Assembly (NCBI RefSeq): GCF_014267175.1
Contig: NZ_JACMTR010000002.1
Span: 5,109,501 to 5,173,500 of the forward strand
Direction of reading: 5' to 3'
DNA from: Pseudonocardia sp. C8
GTDB lineage: Bacteria > Actinomycetota > Actinomycetes > Mycobacteriales > Pseudonocardiaceae
Length of the DNA stretch: 64,000 bases
The notes beneath the pieces are model-generated. The model made no database searches and had not been told where the DNA came from. It saw only the letters and a list, made by a program, of their open reading frames with translations. Made by a program: the position numbers and the translations under genes. Position 1 is the stretch's first letter. The number at the start of each line of letters is the position of its first letter. Shown here one piece after another: positions 19,365 to 28,411 of the stretch.

Positions 19365-19982
19365 CTACAGGGACCGGCGCCCGGCGAGCGCGCGGCCGAG
19401 CGTCATCTCGTCGGCGAACTCCAGGTCTCCGCCCATCGGCAGGCCGGAGGCGAGCCGGGTGACGGTCAGCCCCGGGAAATCACGCAGGAGCCGGACCAGG
19501 TAGGTCGCCGTCGCCTCGCCCTCGGTGTTGGGGTCGGTGGCGATGATGACCTCGGAGATGGCGGTCTCGTCCTCGGCCGGCCCGGTGCCGCCGAGCCGGG
19601 CGAGGAGCTCGCGGATCCGCAGGGTGTCCGGCCCGACACCGGCCAGCGGGTCCAGCGCGCCGCCGAGCACGTGGTAGCGCCCCTTGAACTCCCGGGTCCG
19701 CTCGACGGCCAGGACGTCCTTGGGTTCCTCGACCACGCACACGAGGGACGGGTCCCGGCGGGAGTCGGAGCAGTACCGGCACCGGGTGCCGGCCGCGACG
19801 TTGCCGCAGACCTCGCAGAACGCGACGCCCTGCTTGACGGTCTGCAGGACCTCCTGGAGCCGGGCGATGTCCGCCGGGTCCGCCGCCAGCAGGTGGAAGG
19901 CGATGCGCTGGGCGCTCTTCGGACCGACGCCGGGCAGGCGGCCGAGCTCGTCGATCAGGTCCTGGACCGGTCCCTCGAACAC
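19365..19982 (-). CDS. recR: recombination mediator RecR
   Basis: A 205-residue RecR, part of RecFOR-type gap repair and loading of RecA. It has the N-terminal helix-hairpin-helix ([20 protein letters not shown] in part), the zinc finger Cys56, Cys59, Cys68, Cys71 and a Toprim domain ([24 protein letters not shown]). Length is normal. It directly follows ybaB on the same strand: its GTG 19982 is one base after the ybaB stop. This is the conserved ybaB-recR pair downstream of dnaX in many bacteria; here the amidase gene on the other strand interrupts dnaX and ybaB. Confidence 0.96.
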   Translation of the reverse strand: MFEGPVQDLIDELGRLPGVGPKSAQRIAFHLLAADPADIARLQEVLQTVKQGVAFCEVCGNVAAGTRCRYCSDSRRDPSLVCVVEEPKDVLAVERTREFKGRYHVLGGALDPLAGVGPDTLRIRELLARLGGTGPAEDETAISEVIIATDPNTEGEATATYLVRLLRDFPGLTVTRLASGLPMGGDLEFADEMTLGRALAGRRSL

Positions 19983-19983
19983 C

Positions 19984-20319
19984 TCAGGCGCCCGGGAGTC
20001 CCAGGCCGCCCATGTCGAGGCCGCCGGCGAGCGGGCCCATCTTCTGCTGCTGCAGCTCCTGCGCGCGCCGGACGGCGTCGGCGAGCGCGCCGGTGACCAG
20101 GTCCTGGAGCGTCTCGACGTCCTCGGGGTCGACGACCGTCGGGTCGATCTTCACCGAGCGCGGTTCGAGACCGGCGGTGACGGTGACCTCGACGAGGCCG
20201 TTCCCGGCCTGGCCCGTCACCTCCGCGGCGGCGAGCTCCTCCTGCACCTGCTGGAGCTGCTGCTGCATCTTCTGCGCCTGCTGCAGGATCGTCTGCATGT
20301 CGGGCTGACCGGGTTGCAC
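19984..20319 (-). CDS. ybaB: YbaB/EbfC nucleoid-associated protein
   Basis: A 111-residue dimeric DNA-binding protein of the YbaB/EbfC family, with the Gln-rich helix [19 protein letters not shown] (in part), the central [16 protein letters not shown] strand region and a Gly-rich tail. These proteins coat DNA and are encoded next to recR. GTG 20319 has GAGGGG six bases upstream; ATG 20298 is an internal alternative that would give the usual shorter N-terminus. Confidence 0.93.
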   Translation of the reverse strand: MQPGQPDMQTILQQAQKMQQQLQQVQEELAAAEVTGQAGNGLVEVTVTAGLEPRSVKIDPTVVDPEDVETLQDLVTGALADAVRRAQELQQQKMGPLAGGLDMGGLGLPGA

Positions 20320-20426
20320 GCGTACCCCTCGCTGTCGGTCCCGGCTCACGCGTCCAGGGGGCTTCCCCCGACACGGCCGGTGCGGGCGTCTCCCCCTCCA
20401 GCGTAGCCGTGTCAGGCTGTCCCACC

Positions 20427-21206
20427 GTGCACGCCCCGATCCGTTCCGCCGCCGCGCTCCTCGCAGCCACCGCCCTGTGCAGCGCCTGTGCCGCCGTGCC
20501 GGGCGCGTCGGCGACGCCACCCGCCCGGGCCACCGTGCAGTCGGCCGCCGCGACGGCCCCGGCCGCCCCGGTCGTGCTGCTCGACCCCGGGCACAACGGC
20601 GGCAACCGGGCCGCTAGGGACGCGATCGACCGCCCGGTGCCGGACGGTCGCGGCGGCACGAAACCGTGCAACACGACCGGGACCGCCACGGCGGCCGGCT
20701 ACCCCGAGCACGCCTTCGCCTGGGACCTCGCCCAGCGGGTCCGGGCCCGGCTGGAGGCCTCCGGGGTGCGGGTGGTGACGACCCGCGGCGCCGACGACGG
20801 AGTCGGGCCCTGCGTCGATGCGCGCGGCGCGGCGGGCGGCCGGGCCGGCGCGGTGGCCGCGGTGTCCCTGCACGCCGACGGGGCCGCGCCGTCGGCCCGG
20901 GGCTTCCACGTCGCGCACGCCGACCCGCCGGTGCACGGCACCGGGCCCGCGTCCCGGCGGCTGGCGACCGCGCTGCGGGACGCGCTGCGCTCGGGCCGGT
21001 TCAGCCCGGCCGGCTACATCGGGCGGGACGGTCTCGACGGCCGCGACGACCTCGCCGGGCTGAACCTGTCCACGGTGCCGACCGCGCTGGTCGAGGCGGG
21101 GAACATGCGCAACGCCGAGGACGCCGCCGTGCTGGCGAGCGCCGCGGGCCGGGACCGCTACGCCGCGGCGATCAGCGCCGGCGTGCTCGCCTACCTCGGG
21201 CGGTGA
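20427..21206 (+). CDS. exported N-acetylmuramoyl-L-alanine amidase (Amidase_3)
   Basis: A 259-residue exported hydrolase. The N-terminal signal ([20 protein letters not shown]) contains Cys residues near its end, but the lipobox is poor. The Amidase_3 zinc fold is clear: LLDPGHNGG (first His), [10 protein letters not shown] (Glu), VSLHADGA (second His) and the C-terminal catalytic Glu in LVEAGNMRN. It should cut the amide between MurNAc and the stem peptide. GTG 20427 follows CAGGCT at eight bases (leaderless). It is encoded opposite to and between ybaB and dnaX, with its stop three bases from that of dnaX. Confidence 0.9.
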   Translation: MHAPIRSAAALLAATALCSACAAVPGASATPPARATVQSAAATAPAAPVVLLDPGHNGGNRAARDAIDRPVPDGRGGTKPCNTTGTATAAGYPEHAFAWDLAQRVRARLEASGVRVVTTRGADDGVGPCVDARGAAGGRAGAVAAVSLHADGAAPSARGFHVAHADPPVHGTGPASRRLATALRDALRSGRFSPAGYIGRDGLDGRDDLAGLNLSTVPTALVEAGNMRNAEDAAVLASAAGRDRYAAAISAGVLAYLGR

Positions 21207-21209
21207 CCG

Positions 21210-23498
21210 TCACCGGGGTTCGATGGTCCGGGCGCCCAGCTGCTCCTTGAGGATGCCCAGCGCGGCGGCCTCCGGGTCCCGCCGGGCCGCCGGCGAGGCC
21301 GCCTCGGCAGCCGCCTCGGCGAGCATCGCCTCCTCCTCGTCGGCCTGGCTGGCCGGTGACGACCGGGCCGCGTCCCCGTTCCCGGACGGGCGCCGGGGCC
21401 CGGGCTCGTCGAGGTCCGGTGGGGCGTCCTCCGGCGGCGGTTCGGGCGGCAGCGGGATGTCGCCGTCCGGGGCCGGGGACCGCCGCGCGGGCCCGGCCTG
21501 CGGCGGAGGGGTCTGCTGCCGGCCGGGCTGCTGCGAGGGCCGCTGCGGGACCGGGCGCTGCGGCCGCTCCGGGGCGGCCCGGCGAGGCGGCCCGGCCGCC
21601 TCGCCCTGGTCGCAGCGCACCCGCCACTGCACGCCGAGCACCGCCCGCAGCGCCTCGCTGATGACGTCGGTGTTGCGTTGCTCCGAGAGCCGGCGCGCCA
21701 GCGGCGGCGCCGCGATGGCCAGGACGAGGGTGTCCCCGTCGACCGCCCGCACGGTGGCGTTGACCAGCAGCGCCTCGGTGCTGCGGCTGCGCTGCCGCAC
21801 CGCGGAGAGGATCTCCGACCAGACCCGGCGGACGGCCGTGGCGTCCAGCGACCCGGCCGCCGGCGCGGGCTGCGCGGACGCCGGCGGGGCCGCGTCGGGG
21901 GGCGCACCGTCCCGGGGTGGGGCCGGGCGGGTGCGCTCCGGTGGGGTGGGTGCGGCCGCCTGCGCCTCGGGCGCCGTGGCCTCGCGTGGCCGGCCCTGCC
22001 CGGGCGCGTCCGCCGGGTGGGTGCCCCCGTCACCGGGGACGGGCCGGGTGGACGCCGGCGGGGTCGCCTCCTCGGACGGAGTGGTCGCGGCGGAGCCGTC
22101 GCCGCCGGGCCCTCCGCCGTCCGCGGCCGCACCGCTCGCCGCCTCGGACCCGGAGGCCGCCGGGCCATGCCCGGTGGCCGCGGCGCTCGCCGCCTCGGAC
22201 GCGGCCGGTCCCGCACTCCCGGAATCGGCCGCCCCGGTGTCCCCGGGCGGTCCCGGGTCGGCTGGGCCGGCCGCCCGCTCGCTGGGGCGCACGAACCGCT
22301 TGGCGGGTGCGCCGCCGTCGTCGGCGCCGTCGGAGACGATCGCGTTCCGGCGTTCGATCCGTTCCAGCCGCTCGAGCAGCCCGCCGTCCGAGGTGGTGGC
22401 GGCGGGCAGCAGCATCCGGGCGCACAGCAGCTCGAGCAGCAGCCGCGGCGCCGTCGCACCTCGCATGTCGATCAGGCCCTGGTGCAGGATCTCGCCGTAC
22501 CGGGTGAGGGTGGCCGCGCCGAGCCGGGCCGCCTGGTCCGCCATCCGCGACAGCTCGTCGTCCGCGCCGTCGACGAGGCCCTGCTCGGCGGCGTCCGGGA
22601 CGGCCTGGATCAGCATCAGGTCCCGGAAGCGCTGCAGCAGGTCGCTGGCGAAGCGGCGCGGATCGTGCCCGGCCTCGACCAGGCGGTCCACCGCGCCGTA
22701 GACGGCGGCGGAGTCGGCCGCGGCGAGCGCGTCCACCGCGTCGTCGATGAGCGCCGAGTCGGTGACGCCGAGCAGGGCGACCGCCCGGTCGTAGGTGACG
22801 CCCTCCGGCCCGGCCCCGGCCAGAAGCTGGTCCAGCACCGACAGCGTGTCCCGGGCGGAACCCCCGCCGGCCCGGATGACCAGCGGGAACACCGGCGGCG
22901 CGACGGTGACGTGCTCCTCGCCGCAGATCCGCTCCAGCAGCGAGCGCATGGTCCCCGGCGGGATCAGCCGGAACGGGTAGTGGTGGGTCCGCGACCGGAT
23001 CGTCGGGAGGACCTTGTCCGGCTCGGTCGTCGCGAACACGAAGACCAGGTGCTCCGGCGGCTCCTCGACGATCTTCAGGAGCGCGTTGAAACCCTGGTTG
23101 GTGACCATGTGGGCCTCGTCGACGACGAAGACCCGGTAGCGCGACTCGGCGGGCGCGTAGAACGCCCGGTCCCGCAGCTCGCGGGCGTCCTCGACACCAC
23201 CGTGCGAGGCCGCGTCGAGCTCGACGACGTCGATGCTGCCCGGCCCCTCGGGTGCGAGCGCCACGCACGACGCACACTCCCCGCAGGGATCGGGTGTCGG
23301 CCCCTGCTCGCAGTTCAGCGAACGGGCGAGGATCCGGGCCGACGACGTCTTCCCGCAGCCACGCGGCCCCGAGAACAGGTAGGCGTGATTGATCCGCCCC
23401 GCGGACAGGGCCGTGGCCAGGGGCTCGGTGACGTGCTCCTGCCCCACGACGTCGGCCAGCTTGGCCGGGCGGTACTTGCGGTACAGAGCCAGAGCCAC
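21210..23498 (-). CDS. dnaX: DNA polymerase III subunit gamma/tau
   Basis: A 762-residue clamp-loader ATPase. Walker A GPRGCGKT is at 44-51, zinc ligands are Cys63, Cys72, Cys75 and Cys78, Walker B is VFVVDEAHM and the SRC-like sensor follows. From about residue 390 there is a very long Pro/Ala/Gly-rich insert, then the tau C-terminal polymerase-binding domain (about 570-650) and another low-complexity tail. GTG 23498 starts the conserved ALYRKYRP motif; TAGCCT (23506-23511, minus strand) lies seven bases upstream, suggesting a leaderless transcript. I see no slippery sequence for a shorter gamma product. Confidence 0.96.
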   Translation of the reverse strand: MALALYRKYRPAKLADVVGQEHVTEPLATALSAGRINHAYLFSGPRGCGKTSSARILARSLNCEQGPTPDPCGECASCVALAPEGPGSIDVVELDAASHGGVEDARELRDRAFYAPAESRYRVFVVDEAHMVTNQGFNALLKIVEEPPEHLVFVFATTEPDKVLPTIRSRTHHYPFRLIPPGTMRSLLERICGEEHVTVAPPVFPLVIRAGGGSARDTLSVLDQLLAGAGPEGVTYDRAVALLGVTDSALIDDAVDALAAADSAAVYGAVDRLVEAGHDPRRFASDLLQRFRDLMLIQAVPDAAEQGLVDGADDELSRMADQAARLGAATLTRYGEILHQGLIDMRGATAPRLLLELLCARMLLPAATTSDGGLLERLERIERRNAIVSDGADDGGAPAKRFVRPSERAAGPADPGPPGDTGAADSGSAGPAASEAASAAATGHGPAASGSEAASGAAADGGGPGGDGSAATTPSEEATPPASTRPVPGDGGTHPADAPGQGRPREATAPEAQAAAPTPPERTRPAPPRDGAPPDAAPPASAQPAPAAGSLDATAVRRVWSEILSAVRQRSRSTEALLVNATVRAVDGDTLVLAIAAPPLARRLSEQRNTDVISEALRAVLGVQWRVRCDQGEAAGPPRRAAPERPQRPVPQRPSQQPGRQQTPPPQAGPARRSPAPDGDIPLPPEPPPEDAPPDLDEPGPRRPSGNGDAARSSPASQADEEEAMLAEAAAEAASPAARRDPEAAALGILKEQLGARTIEPR

Positions 23499-23569
23499 GG
23501 ACGCGAGGCTACCGATGACCCCCGACTGTTCCCGACGACGGCAGGAACTCGAGAGGGCCCGGGACATGA

Positions 23570-23662
23570 GGGGACCCCGCGCACCCGCCAGAGCCTGCTG
23601 ACCCTTGCTGCCTTCCGGCCCTGGGGGAGTTCACAGGATGGACGCCGCACGGGGTCCACGGA
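23570..23662 (-). ncRNA. ffs: signal recognition particle RNA (4.5S, small type)
   Basis: On the minus strand the core GTGAACTCCCCCAGG... GGCCGGAAGGCAGCAAGGGTCAGC matches the conserved SRP RNA domain IV (GGAAGCAGC-type loop with the GTGAA...GGTCAG stem). The two ends pair: GGACCCCGTGC near 23650-23660 with GCGCGGGGTCC near 23572-23582, closing a hairpin of about 93 bases. The RNA binds Ffh and targets membrane proteins to the translocon. Location just upstream of dnaX is conserved in actinobacteria. Exact ends are estimated from the closing stem. Confidence 0.9.
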
Positions 23663-23740
23663 CAGTGTGCCACGAACACCGCGCCGCGGGGACGAGGGGG
23701 CGGTGCCGCACCGCGTGCCACGGCGGGTAGCCTTGTTCGC

Positions 23741-23828
23741 GGAGGATTCGCCTAGTGGCCTAGGGCGCACGCTTGGAAAGCGTGTTGGGAGCAATCCCTC
23801 ACGGGTTCAAATCCCGTATCCTCCGCCA
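23741..23828 (+). tRNA. tRNA-Ser (anticodon GGA)
   Basis: An 88-base class II tRNA. The acceptor GGAGGAT pairs with ATCCTCC, followed by discriminator G and encoded CCA (23826-23828). The anticodon loop CTTGGAAAG gives GGA; a long variable arm and GGTTCAAATCC T-loop are present. A -10 hexamer TAGCCT (23728-23733) lies seven bases upstream. Confidence 0.97.
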
Positions 23829-23848
23829 GCCCGAACGGGCCGAGCGCC

Positions 23849-23881
23849 GGACACTCCACCGCGGGGTGCCCGGCGTTCGTC
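23849..23881 (+). terminator. terminator of tRNA-Ser
   Basis: Hairpin downstream of the tRNA: CGCCGG...CCGGCG outer arms continued by CACTCC/GGGGTG with a short loop. Confidence 0.6.
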
Positions 23882-23983
23882 GTTTCCGGGCTCGTGCGCG
23901 GCCTCCGCAAATCCGTTGACGGACCGCGGGCGGCCGCTGCTAGCTTCCCGGAGGCCGTGCGAGAGATCGAGGAGGTGGTACCC

Positions 23984-24034
23984 GTGAACGCATCGACATG
24001 GGTGCTCCCCTCCGGGGTCACGGTCGGACGATAG
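23984..24034 (+). CDS. 16-aa upstream ORF / putative leader peptide of the hydrolase gene
   Basis: GTG 23984 follows GAGGAGG at a good distance and opens a 16-codon ORF (MNASTWVLPSGVTVGR) ending TAG 24034, 49 bases before the hydrolase gene. The ORF and the following leader can pair in alternative ways: GCTCCC (24004-24009) with GGGAGC (24046-24051), GTGCTC (24002-24007) with GAGCAC (24061-24066), and CGGGAG (24045-24050) with CTCCCG (24066-24071). This resembles ribosome-controlled attenuation. No known leader peptide is recognised. Confidence 0.45.
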   Translation: MNASTWVLPSGVTVGR

Positions 24035-24044
24035 GCAGGTCGTC

Positions 24045-24071
24045 CGGGAGCGCCGTTCGCGAGCACTCCCG
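24045..24071 (+). promoter_or_regulatory. leader hairpin before alpha/beta hydrolase
   Basis: CGGGAG/CTCCCG stem with a 15-base loop, ending 12 bases before ATG 24084. It competes with pairings to the upstream ORF region described there. Confidence 0.35.
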
Positions 24072-24083
24072 AGAGGCACGACC

Positions 24084-24803
24084 ATGCATGTCATTTCCGA
24101 GCAGCGGCTCGACGACACCGTTCTCGAACGCGAGTTCGTCCTCGGCGAGGTCCCCGGCACCCTGTGGACGCCGGGATCCACGGCGGCCCCGCTGATCCTC
24201 ATGGCCCACAACAACGGCCTGCCCAAGAGCGACCCCCGGCTCGTGGCCCGGGCCCGGCAGTTCGCGACGCGCGGGTACGCGGTGGCCACCATCGACGCCG
24301 CCGGGTGCGGTGACCGGCCCCGGTCGGCCACCGAGGAACGGGCCCGCGCCGACCTCCGCCGGGCGGTGCAGGCCGGCGGACCGGTCGACGAGGTCTTCGA
24401 GTCCGTGGTCGGCCCGCTGGTCGAGCGGGCGGCACCGGAATGGCGGACCACCCTCGACACCCTCCTGTCGCTTCCCGGGATCGCCGGCCCGGTCGGGTAC
24501 TCGGGGTGGACCGCCGTGGGCATCCGGCTGGCGGTGACCGAACCGCGAATCGCGGCCGTCGGCCTCTTCGCCGGGGGGTTCGTGCCCCGCACCCAACGCG
24601 AGGAGGCCCGCCTGGTCACCGTTCCACTGCTGTTCCTGCTGCAGTGGGACGACGAGGGGAACCCCCGGCAGCGGGCGCTGGACCTGTTCGACGCCTTCGG
24701 CAGCACGCAGAAGACGCTGCACGCCAACATGGGCGGGCACGTCGGCACCCCGTGGTTCGAGGTGGAGGACGCGGGTCGGTTCTACGACCGGCACCTGCGG
24801 TGA
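24084..24803 (+). CDS. alpha/beta hydrolase (dienelactone hydrolase-like)
   Basis: A 239-residue alpha/beta hydrolase. The nucleophile elbow is GYSGWTAVG (Ser in GxSxx), with oxyanion region MAHNNG, Asp region LQWDDEGNPRQ and a C-terminal His in NMGGHVGTPW. It lacks a signal peptide and should act on a small ester or lactone in the cytoplasm. It is preceded by a short upstream ORF and a structured leader, unusual for a housekeeping esterase and reminiscent of inducible detoxification or resistance genes (inference). Its stop is 12 bases from the stop of the convergent reductase gene. Confidence 0.75.
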   Translation: MHVISEQRLDDTVLEREFVLGEVPGTLWTPGSTAAPLILMAHNNGLPKSDPRLVARARQFATRGYAVATIDAAGCGDRPRSATEERARADLRRAVQAGGPVDEVFESVVGPLVERAAPEWRTTLDTLLSLPGIAGPVGYSGWTAVGIRLAVTEPRIAAVGLFAGGFVPRTQREEARLVTVPLLFLLQWDDEGNPRQRALDLFDAFGSTQKTLHANMGGHVGTPWFEVEDAGRFYDRHLR

Positions 24804-24815
24804 TCGGGTCAGGGG

Positions 24816-25460
24816 TCACTTCCGCCAGAAGAGGTGGTGCGTGACCCCGCTCGAACTGGGCACGACGTCGAGGTGGAAGCGGTCACGGAGCTCGTCGGGA
24901 GACTCCCAGAGCCGTACCCCGGATCCGAGCTTCACCGGTGCGACCACGACGTGCATGGTGTCGACGAGGTCCGCGTCGAGGAACTCGCGGATGACGGAGG
25001 TTCCGCCGCCGAGACGGACGTCCTTGCCGTTCGCGGCCGCTCGTGCCCGTTCGAGGACCGTTGCCGGGTCACCCTGCACGAAGTGGAACGTCGTGTCGCC
25101 GAGGCTGAACGACGGACGCTCATGGTGGGTCAGCACGAACACGGGGGTGTGGAACGGCGGCTCGTCGCCCCACCAGCCGCGCCAGTCGTGGTCCGCCCAG
25201 GGACCACGCTGGGGGCCGAACTTGTTGCGCCCCATGATCTCGGCCCCGATGTTACGGGTGAAGTCCCGGGTGAAGTAGTCGTCGAGGCCGCGGCTTCCAC
25301 CGGGATCCGTGCGGTTGGGCCAGCTCGCGGTGGCGCCGGCCCACGCGAACATCTCGCCGGGGTCGGCATGCCCGAACGGTCGCTCGAGGCTCTGGTTCTC
25401 GCCGGCGCCGAACCCGTCGCTGGAGACGGTGAAGTTCTGGACTCTGAGCATCTGGGTCAC
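24816..25460 (-). CDS. dihydrofolate reductase-family (RibD C-terminal domain) protein
   Basis: A 214-residue protein of the RibD-C/YyaP-type reductase family: N-terminal VQNFTVSSDGFGAG, the GRNKFGP block, PVFVLTHHERPS, and the NADPH-binding LGGGTSVIREFLDADLVD (in part). Family members reduce small substrates with NADPH; most, including this one, have no known substrate. GTG 25460 is taken as start; ATG 25451 three codons later is equally possible. It is convergent with the alpha/beta hydrolase. Confidence 0.8.
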   Translation of the reverse strand: MTQMLRVQNFTVSSDGFGAGENQSLERPFGHADPGEMFAWAGATASWPNRTDPGGSRGLDDYFTRDFTRNIGAEIMGRNKFGPQRGPWADHDWRGWWGDEPPFHTPVFVLTHHERPSFSLGDTTFHFVQGDPATVLERARAAANGKDVRLGGGTSVIREFLDADLVDTMHVVVAPVKLGSGVRLWESPDELRDRFHLDVVPSSSGVTHHLFWRK

Positions 25461-25504
25461 AGGGGGTACGACTCCCGGTGCCGCGCAAACTCATCGCCGC
25501 CCGC

Positions 25505-26074
25505 TCAGCGGGTGCGCAGCGCCGTGTCCAAGGCCGTCATGAGCCGGGCGACGCGGTTCACCCCGTCAGGCGGCGGTGGGTACCGGCGGACGATGTCGGC
25601 GAGCGCAGGCGTCGCACGCAGCCGGGCCCGCTCGATGTACAGGTCTCCGGTGGCAGGATCGCGCCCGGCAGCCAGCTCCGTAGCGCGCGCCGCGTGCGCG
25701 GCGGGGCGCAGGATGTGCCCGACCTGGGACGTCCGGGCCCGGATTGACGTCCACTCCCACACCGCCCCGGGTGGATGGAGGTACGCCGCCGCGGCCGCAT
25801 CGCCGGCCGCGCGCGCCGAGTGCACAGCCGCCTCGATCGTCGCCTCCTTCGCGGCCCGGTGCGCGTCGAGAGAGGTGACGCGCTGCAGCCGGGATCGTGC
25901 CGCGCCGCCGACGAAGGCTCGCGCCGCGTCGATCGCCGCGCGCGGGCGTCGGTCGTGCGGATGCGGGTCCTCGAAGATCGGCAGGACGTCCTCGGCGCAC
26001 TCGACGGCATAGCGGGTGACCACGCGGAGGTCCTCCGTCGTCAACCCGGCATCGTCAGGTCCGGCCTGCACCAC
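25505..26074 (-). CDS. Imm5-like putative immunity protein
   Basis: A 189-residue helical protein with the pattern of the Imm5 family of toxin immunity proteins: an N-terminal VVTRYAVECAEDVLPIFE block, then DxRPRxAIDAARAF and repeated Ala-rich helices with AAGDAAAAAYL. Imm5 proteins are predicted to neutralise polymorphic toxins. No toxin gene is adjacent, so it is an orphan here and may have another role. GTG 26074 is preferred because CACAAT (26081-26086, minus strand) sits six bases upstream. It lies just downstream of a broken DUF222-HNH gene on the same strand. Confidence 0.6.
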   Translation of the reverse strand: MVQAGPDDAGLTTEDLRVVTRYAVECAEDVLPIFEDPHPHDRRPRAAIDAARAFVGGAARSRLQRVTSLDAHRAAKEATIEAAVHSARAAGDAAAAAYLHPPGAVWEWTSIRARTSQVGHILRPAAHAARATELAAGRDPATGDLYIERARLRATPALADIVRRYPPPPDGVNRVARLMTALDTALRTR

Positions 26075-26106
26075 GGGTGCATTGTGTCGGGCGGCCCCGT
26101 GACCGG

Positions 26107-27396
26107 TCAGGGTCCGGCGCGGCTGGTGTAGGTGTGCCCGGTCGGGGTGGTGGTCCGCACGGTGTGCGGCTGGTCGCCGAGTCCGTCGTGGATGACCTCG
26201 GCGGTCCAGCCGGGTAGTTCCTTGATCTGGTTGCCGCGTACGCAGGTGCCGCGGCCGTTGGTGTAGCTGGTGGGACCGCCTTATGCGTCGGGGTGGATGT
26301 GGTCGATGTTGCGGCACGGTGCCCCGCAGTAGGGGTCCCGGCAGCGGTCGTCGTCCCGGATCCGGATCAACGCCGCGAGCACGCCGTCGAAGTAGCGGCG
26401 CCGGGGGTCGGCGCCGATCAGCGGTCCGCCGGCCGGTCGGGTGAACAGGCGTCGCCACCAGCGGCGGCCCTTGGTGCCGGCCAGGACCTCGCGGGCGAGG
26501 CAGGCCGGGATCGGGCCGTGCCCGACCACCTGCGCGGTGGCCGGGGAGCGGGGGTCGACCAGGGCGTCGACCGGGATGACGATGCCGACCTCGACGTTCA
26601 CATCGGCGGCTTCGGTTTGCCCGGTGAGGCGTTCGACCAGGGTGTCGGCCATGACCTGGTCCCGGTTACGGGGTTCGTCGCCGACCCCGACCGTGGTGTC
26701 GGCGTGCCGGCGCAACGCGGCCAGCGCGGCGACGCCTTGTTCGACCGGCACCAGGGCGGAGAGCACGGCCATGGTGTCCGGGGCCGGCCGCAGGGTGACC
26801 CGGCGATCCTTACGCGCGGTACGGCCCCGCTGGACATAAGCGGCCTTGTCCGCCCGGTAGGCGAGGTCGCGGACCTTCAACGCGGCCTGGCGCGGGTTCA
26901 GGTCCTCGATCCGGGTGGCGACGATCTGGGTGTCCACCTGCCGGCGCAGCTCCGCGGTCAGGTGCCGGGTCTCGGACACCACCTGGGTGGCGATGTCTTC
27001 GGAGATCCGCCCGGCCACCAGCAGGCCACGCACGCCGGGCAGGTCGGCGCGCAGGGTCCAGGCGGTGTTCAACCGCCGCGACCCGGCGGTGGGCGAGATG
27101 CGAGAAGCGAGGGCGATCTGGTCGGCGATCCCGCGCTGCACCTTGCTGGGGTGGATGTCGCCGCGGGCGAGCGTGTCTTCGACCTGGGCGCGGGCGAACC
27201 CGATCGCCTCGGTGTGCTGGGCCGCGGCGACCGCGCCACGGAGTTTCTCCAGCAGCGCGATCCGGTCGATCCGGGTCGCCGCGGTCACCCCGCCGGTGGG
27301 GTCGGTGTCGGTGTCGGCGAGCGTGGACAGCTGGTCGAGCATCGCCGACAGCGCGGCGGTGACCGGGTCCCCGCCGTCGCTCGACTTCGCTCGCAT
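26107..27396 (-). pseudogene. DUF222-HNH endonuclease-like gene with in-frame stop
   Basis: ATG 27396 opens a 371-codon frame with the DUF222 domain and the first half of a C-terminal HNH motif (CRDPYCGAPCRNIDHIHPDA), where a TAA (26281-26283) interrupts it. The same frame then continues 57 codons with the expected HNH remainder (GGPTSYTNGRGTCVRGNQIK, then ELPGWTAEV...) to TGA 26107. The second zinc Cys of the usual CxxCN motif is Gly here, so decay has gone beyond the stop. Intact DUF222-HNH genes are highly multiplied in actinobacteria and behave like selfish or repeat genes. A leaderless -10 TAGAAT (27403-27408, minus strand) is kept. Confidence 0.8.
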
Positions 27397-27547
27397 GTTC
27401 GAATTCTATCGTGTGGCCACGCCATCTTCTGGCCGTTCGGCGCACCGAAGGACCGCTCGCCGCAGGCTCACGGGGCGGTCCGCCACCTCCGACGAGGGCG
27501 GCACTCCGCGATCCGTGCCACCAGCGGGCCGTTCGTGGCAACGGTTC

Positions 27548-28411
27548 TCACGACGTCCGCGCGGACGGCGCCCTCGCCGCGAGCCGCCGCCGGCCCAGCA
27601 GCCCGTGTCGCGGGCCGAACAGGTACGCGAGCGTGAACTCCACCGTCAGGCAGACGACGACCGACCCACCGGTGGAGACGTCGAGGTGGTAGCTGAGGTA
27701 GGTGCCCGCCACCGCCGCAGCGACCGCGACCAGCACCGCGATCAGCAGCATCCGTTCCATCCGGTCGGTCAGCAGGTACGCCGTCGCCCCCGGCACGATC
27801 AGCACCGCGACGACCAGCACGATCCCCACCGCCTGCAGCGCGACGACGACGGCCAGCGCGAGCAGCCCGAGCAGCACCGCCTCGGTGCGGCGCGGGTCGA
27901 TCCCGACCGCGTGCGCGTGCGTGCGGTCGAACGCGACCAGGGTGAAGTCGCGGTGCTTGACCGCCACGATCAGCACGGTCAGCGCGCCCAGCACGAGGAT
28001 CTGGACGACGTCCGCCCCGGAGAGCCCGAGCAGGTTGCCGAACAGGATGTGGGCGAGGTCGGTGTCCGACGGCGTCGTCGAGATCAGCACCAGCCCGAGC
28101 GCGAACAGGCCGGTGAACACGACGCCGATCGCCGCGTCCTCCTTCACCCGCGACGTCCGCCGGACCACCCCGATCAGCGCCACCGCGCCCGCACCGAACA
28201 CGAACGCGCCCACCCCGAACGGGATCCCGATGATGTAGGACAGCACCACCCCGGGCAGCACCGCGTGCGAGACGGCGTCGCCCATCAGCGACCAGCCGAC
28301 CAGGGTCAGCCAGCAGGACAGCAGCGCCCCGACCGTCCCGGCGACCACGGCGACCAGCAGCGCCCGCTGCATGAACCCGAACTGCAGCGGCTCGACCAGC
28401 CAGGCGATCAC
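27548..28411 (-). CDS. metal ABC transporter permease (ZnuB/MntB-like)
   Basis: A 287-residue inner-membrane permease of the ABC-3 family with eight to nine hydrophobic helices and the conserved block LTLVGWSLMGDAVSHAVLPG (in part) that contacts the ATPase. It should import Mn2+, Zn2+ or Fe2+ with the two genes upstream. GTG 28411 overlaps the ATPase stop in a GTGA junction. It is the last gene of a three-gene operon (binding protein, ATPase, permease), all coupled by overlaps. Confidence 0.92.
   Translation of the reverse strand: MIAWLVEPLQFGFMQRALLVAVVAGTVGALLSCWLTLVGWSLMGDAVSHAVLPGVVLSYIIGIPFGVGAFVFGAGAVALIGVVRRTSRVKEDAAIGVVFTGLFALGLVLISTTPSDTDLAHILFGNLLGLSGADVVQILVLGALTVLIVAVKHRDFTLVAFDRTHAHAVGIDPRRTEAVLLGLLALAVVVALQAVGIVLVVAVLIVPGATAYLLTDRMERMLLIAVLVAVAAAVAGTYLSYHLDVSTGGSVVVCLTVEFTLAYLFGPRHGLLGRRRLAARAPSARTS

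Noticed and set aside
26281..27396. Mobile element or intein based on the HNH motif
   Set aside because: The HNH belongs to the DUF222 family architecture; no flanking repeats, target duplication or transposase is seen.
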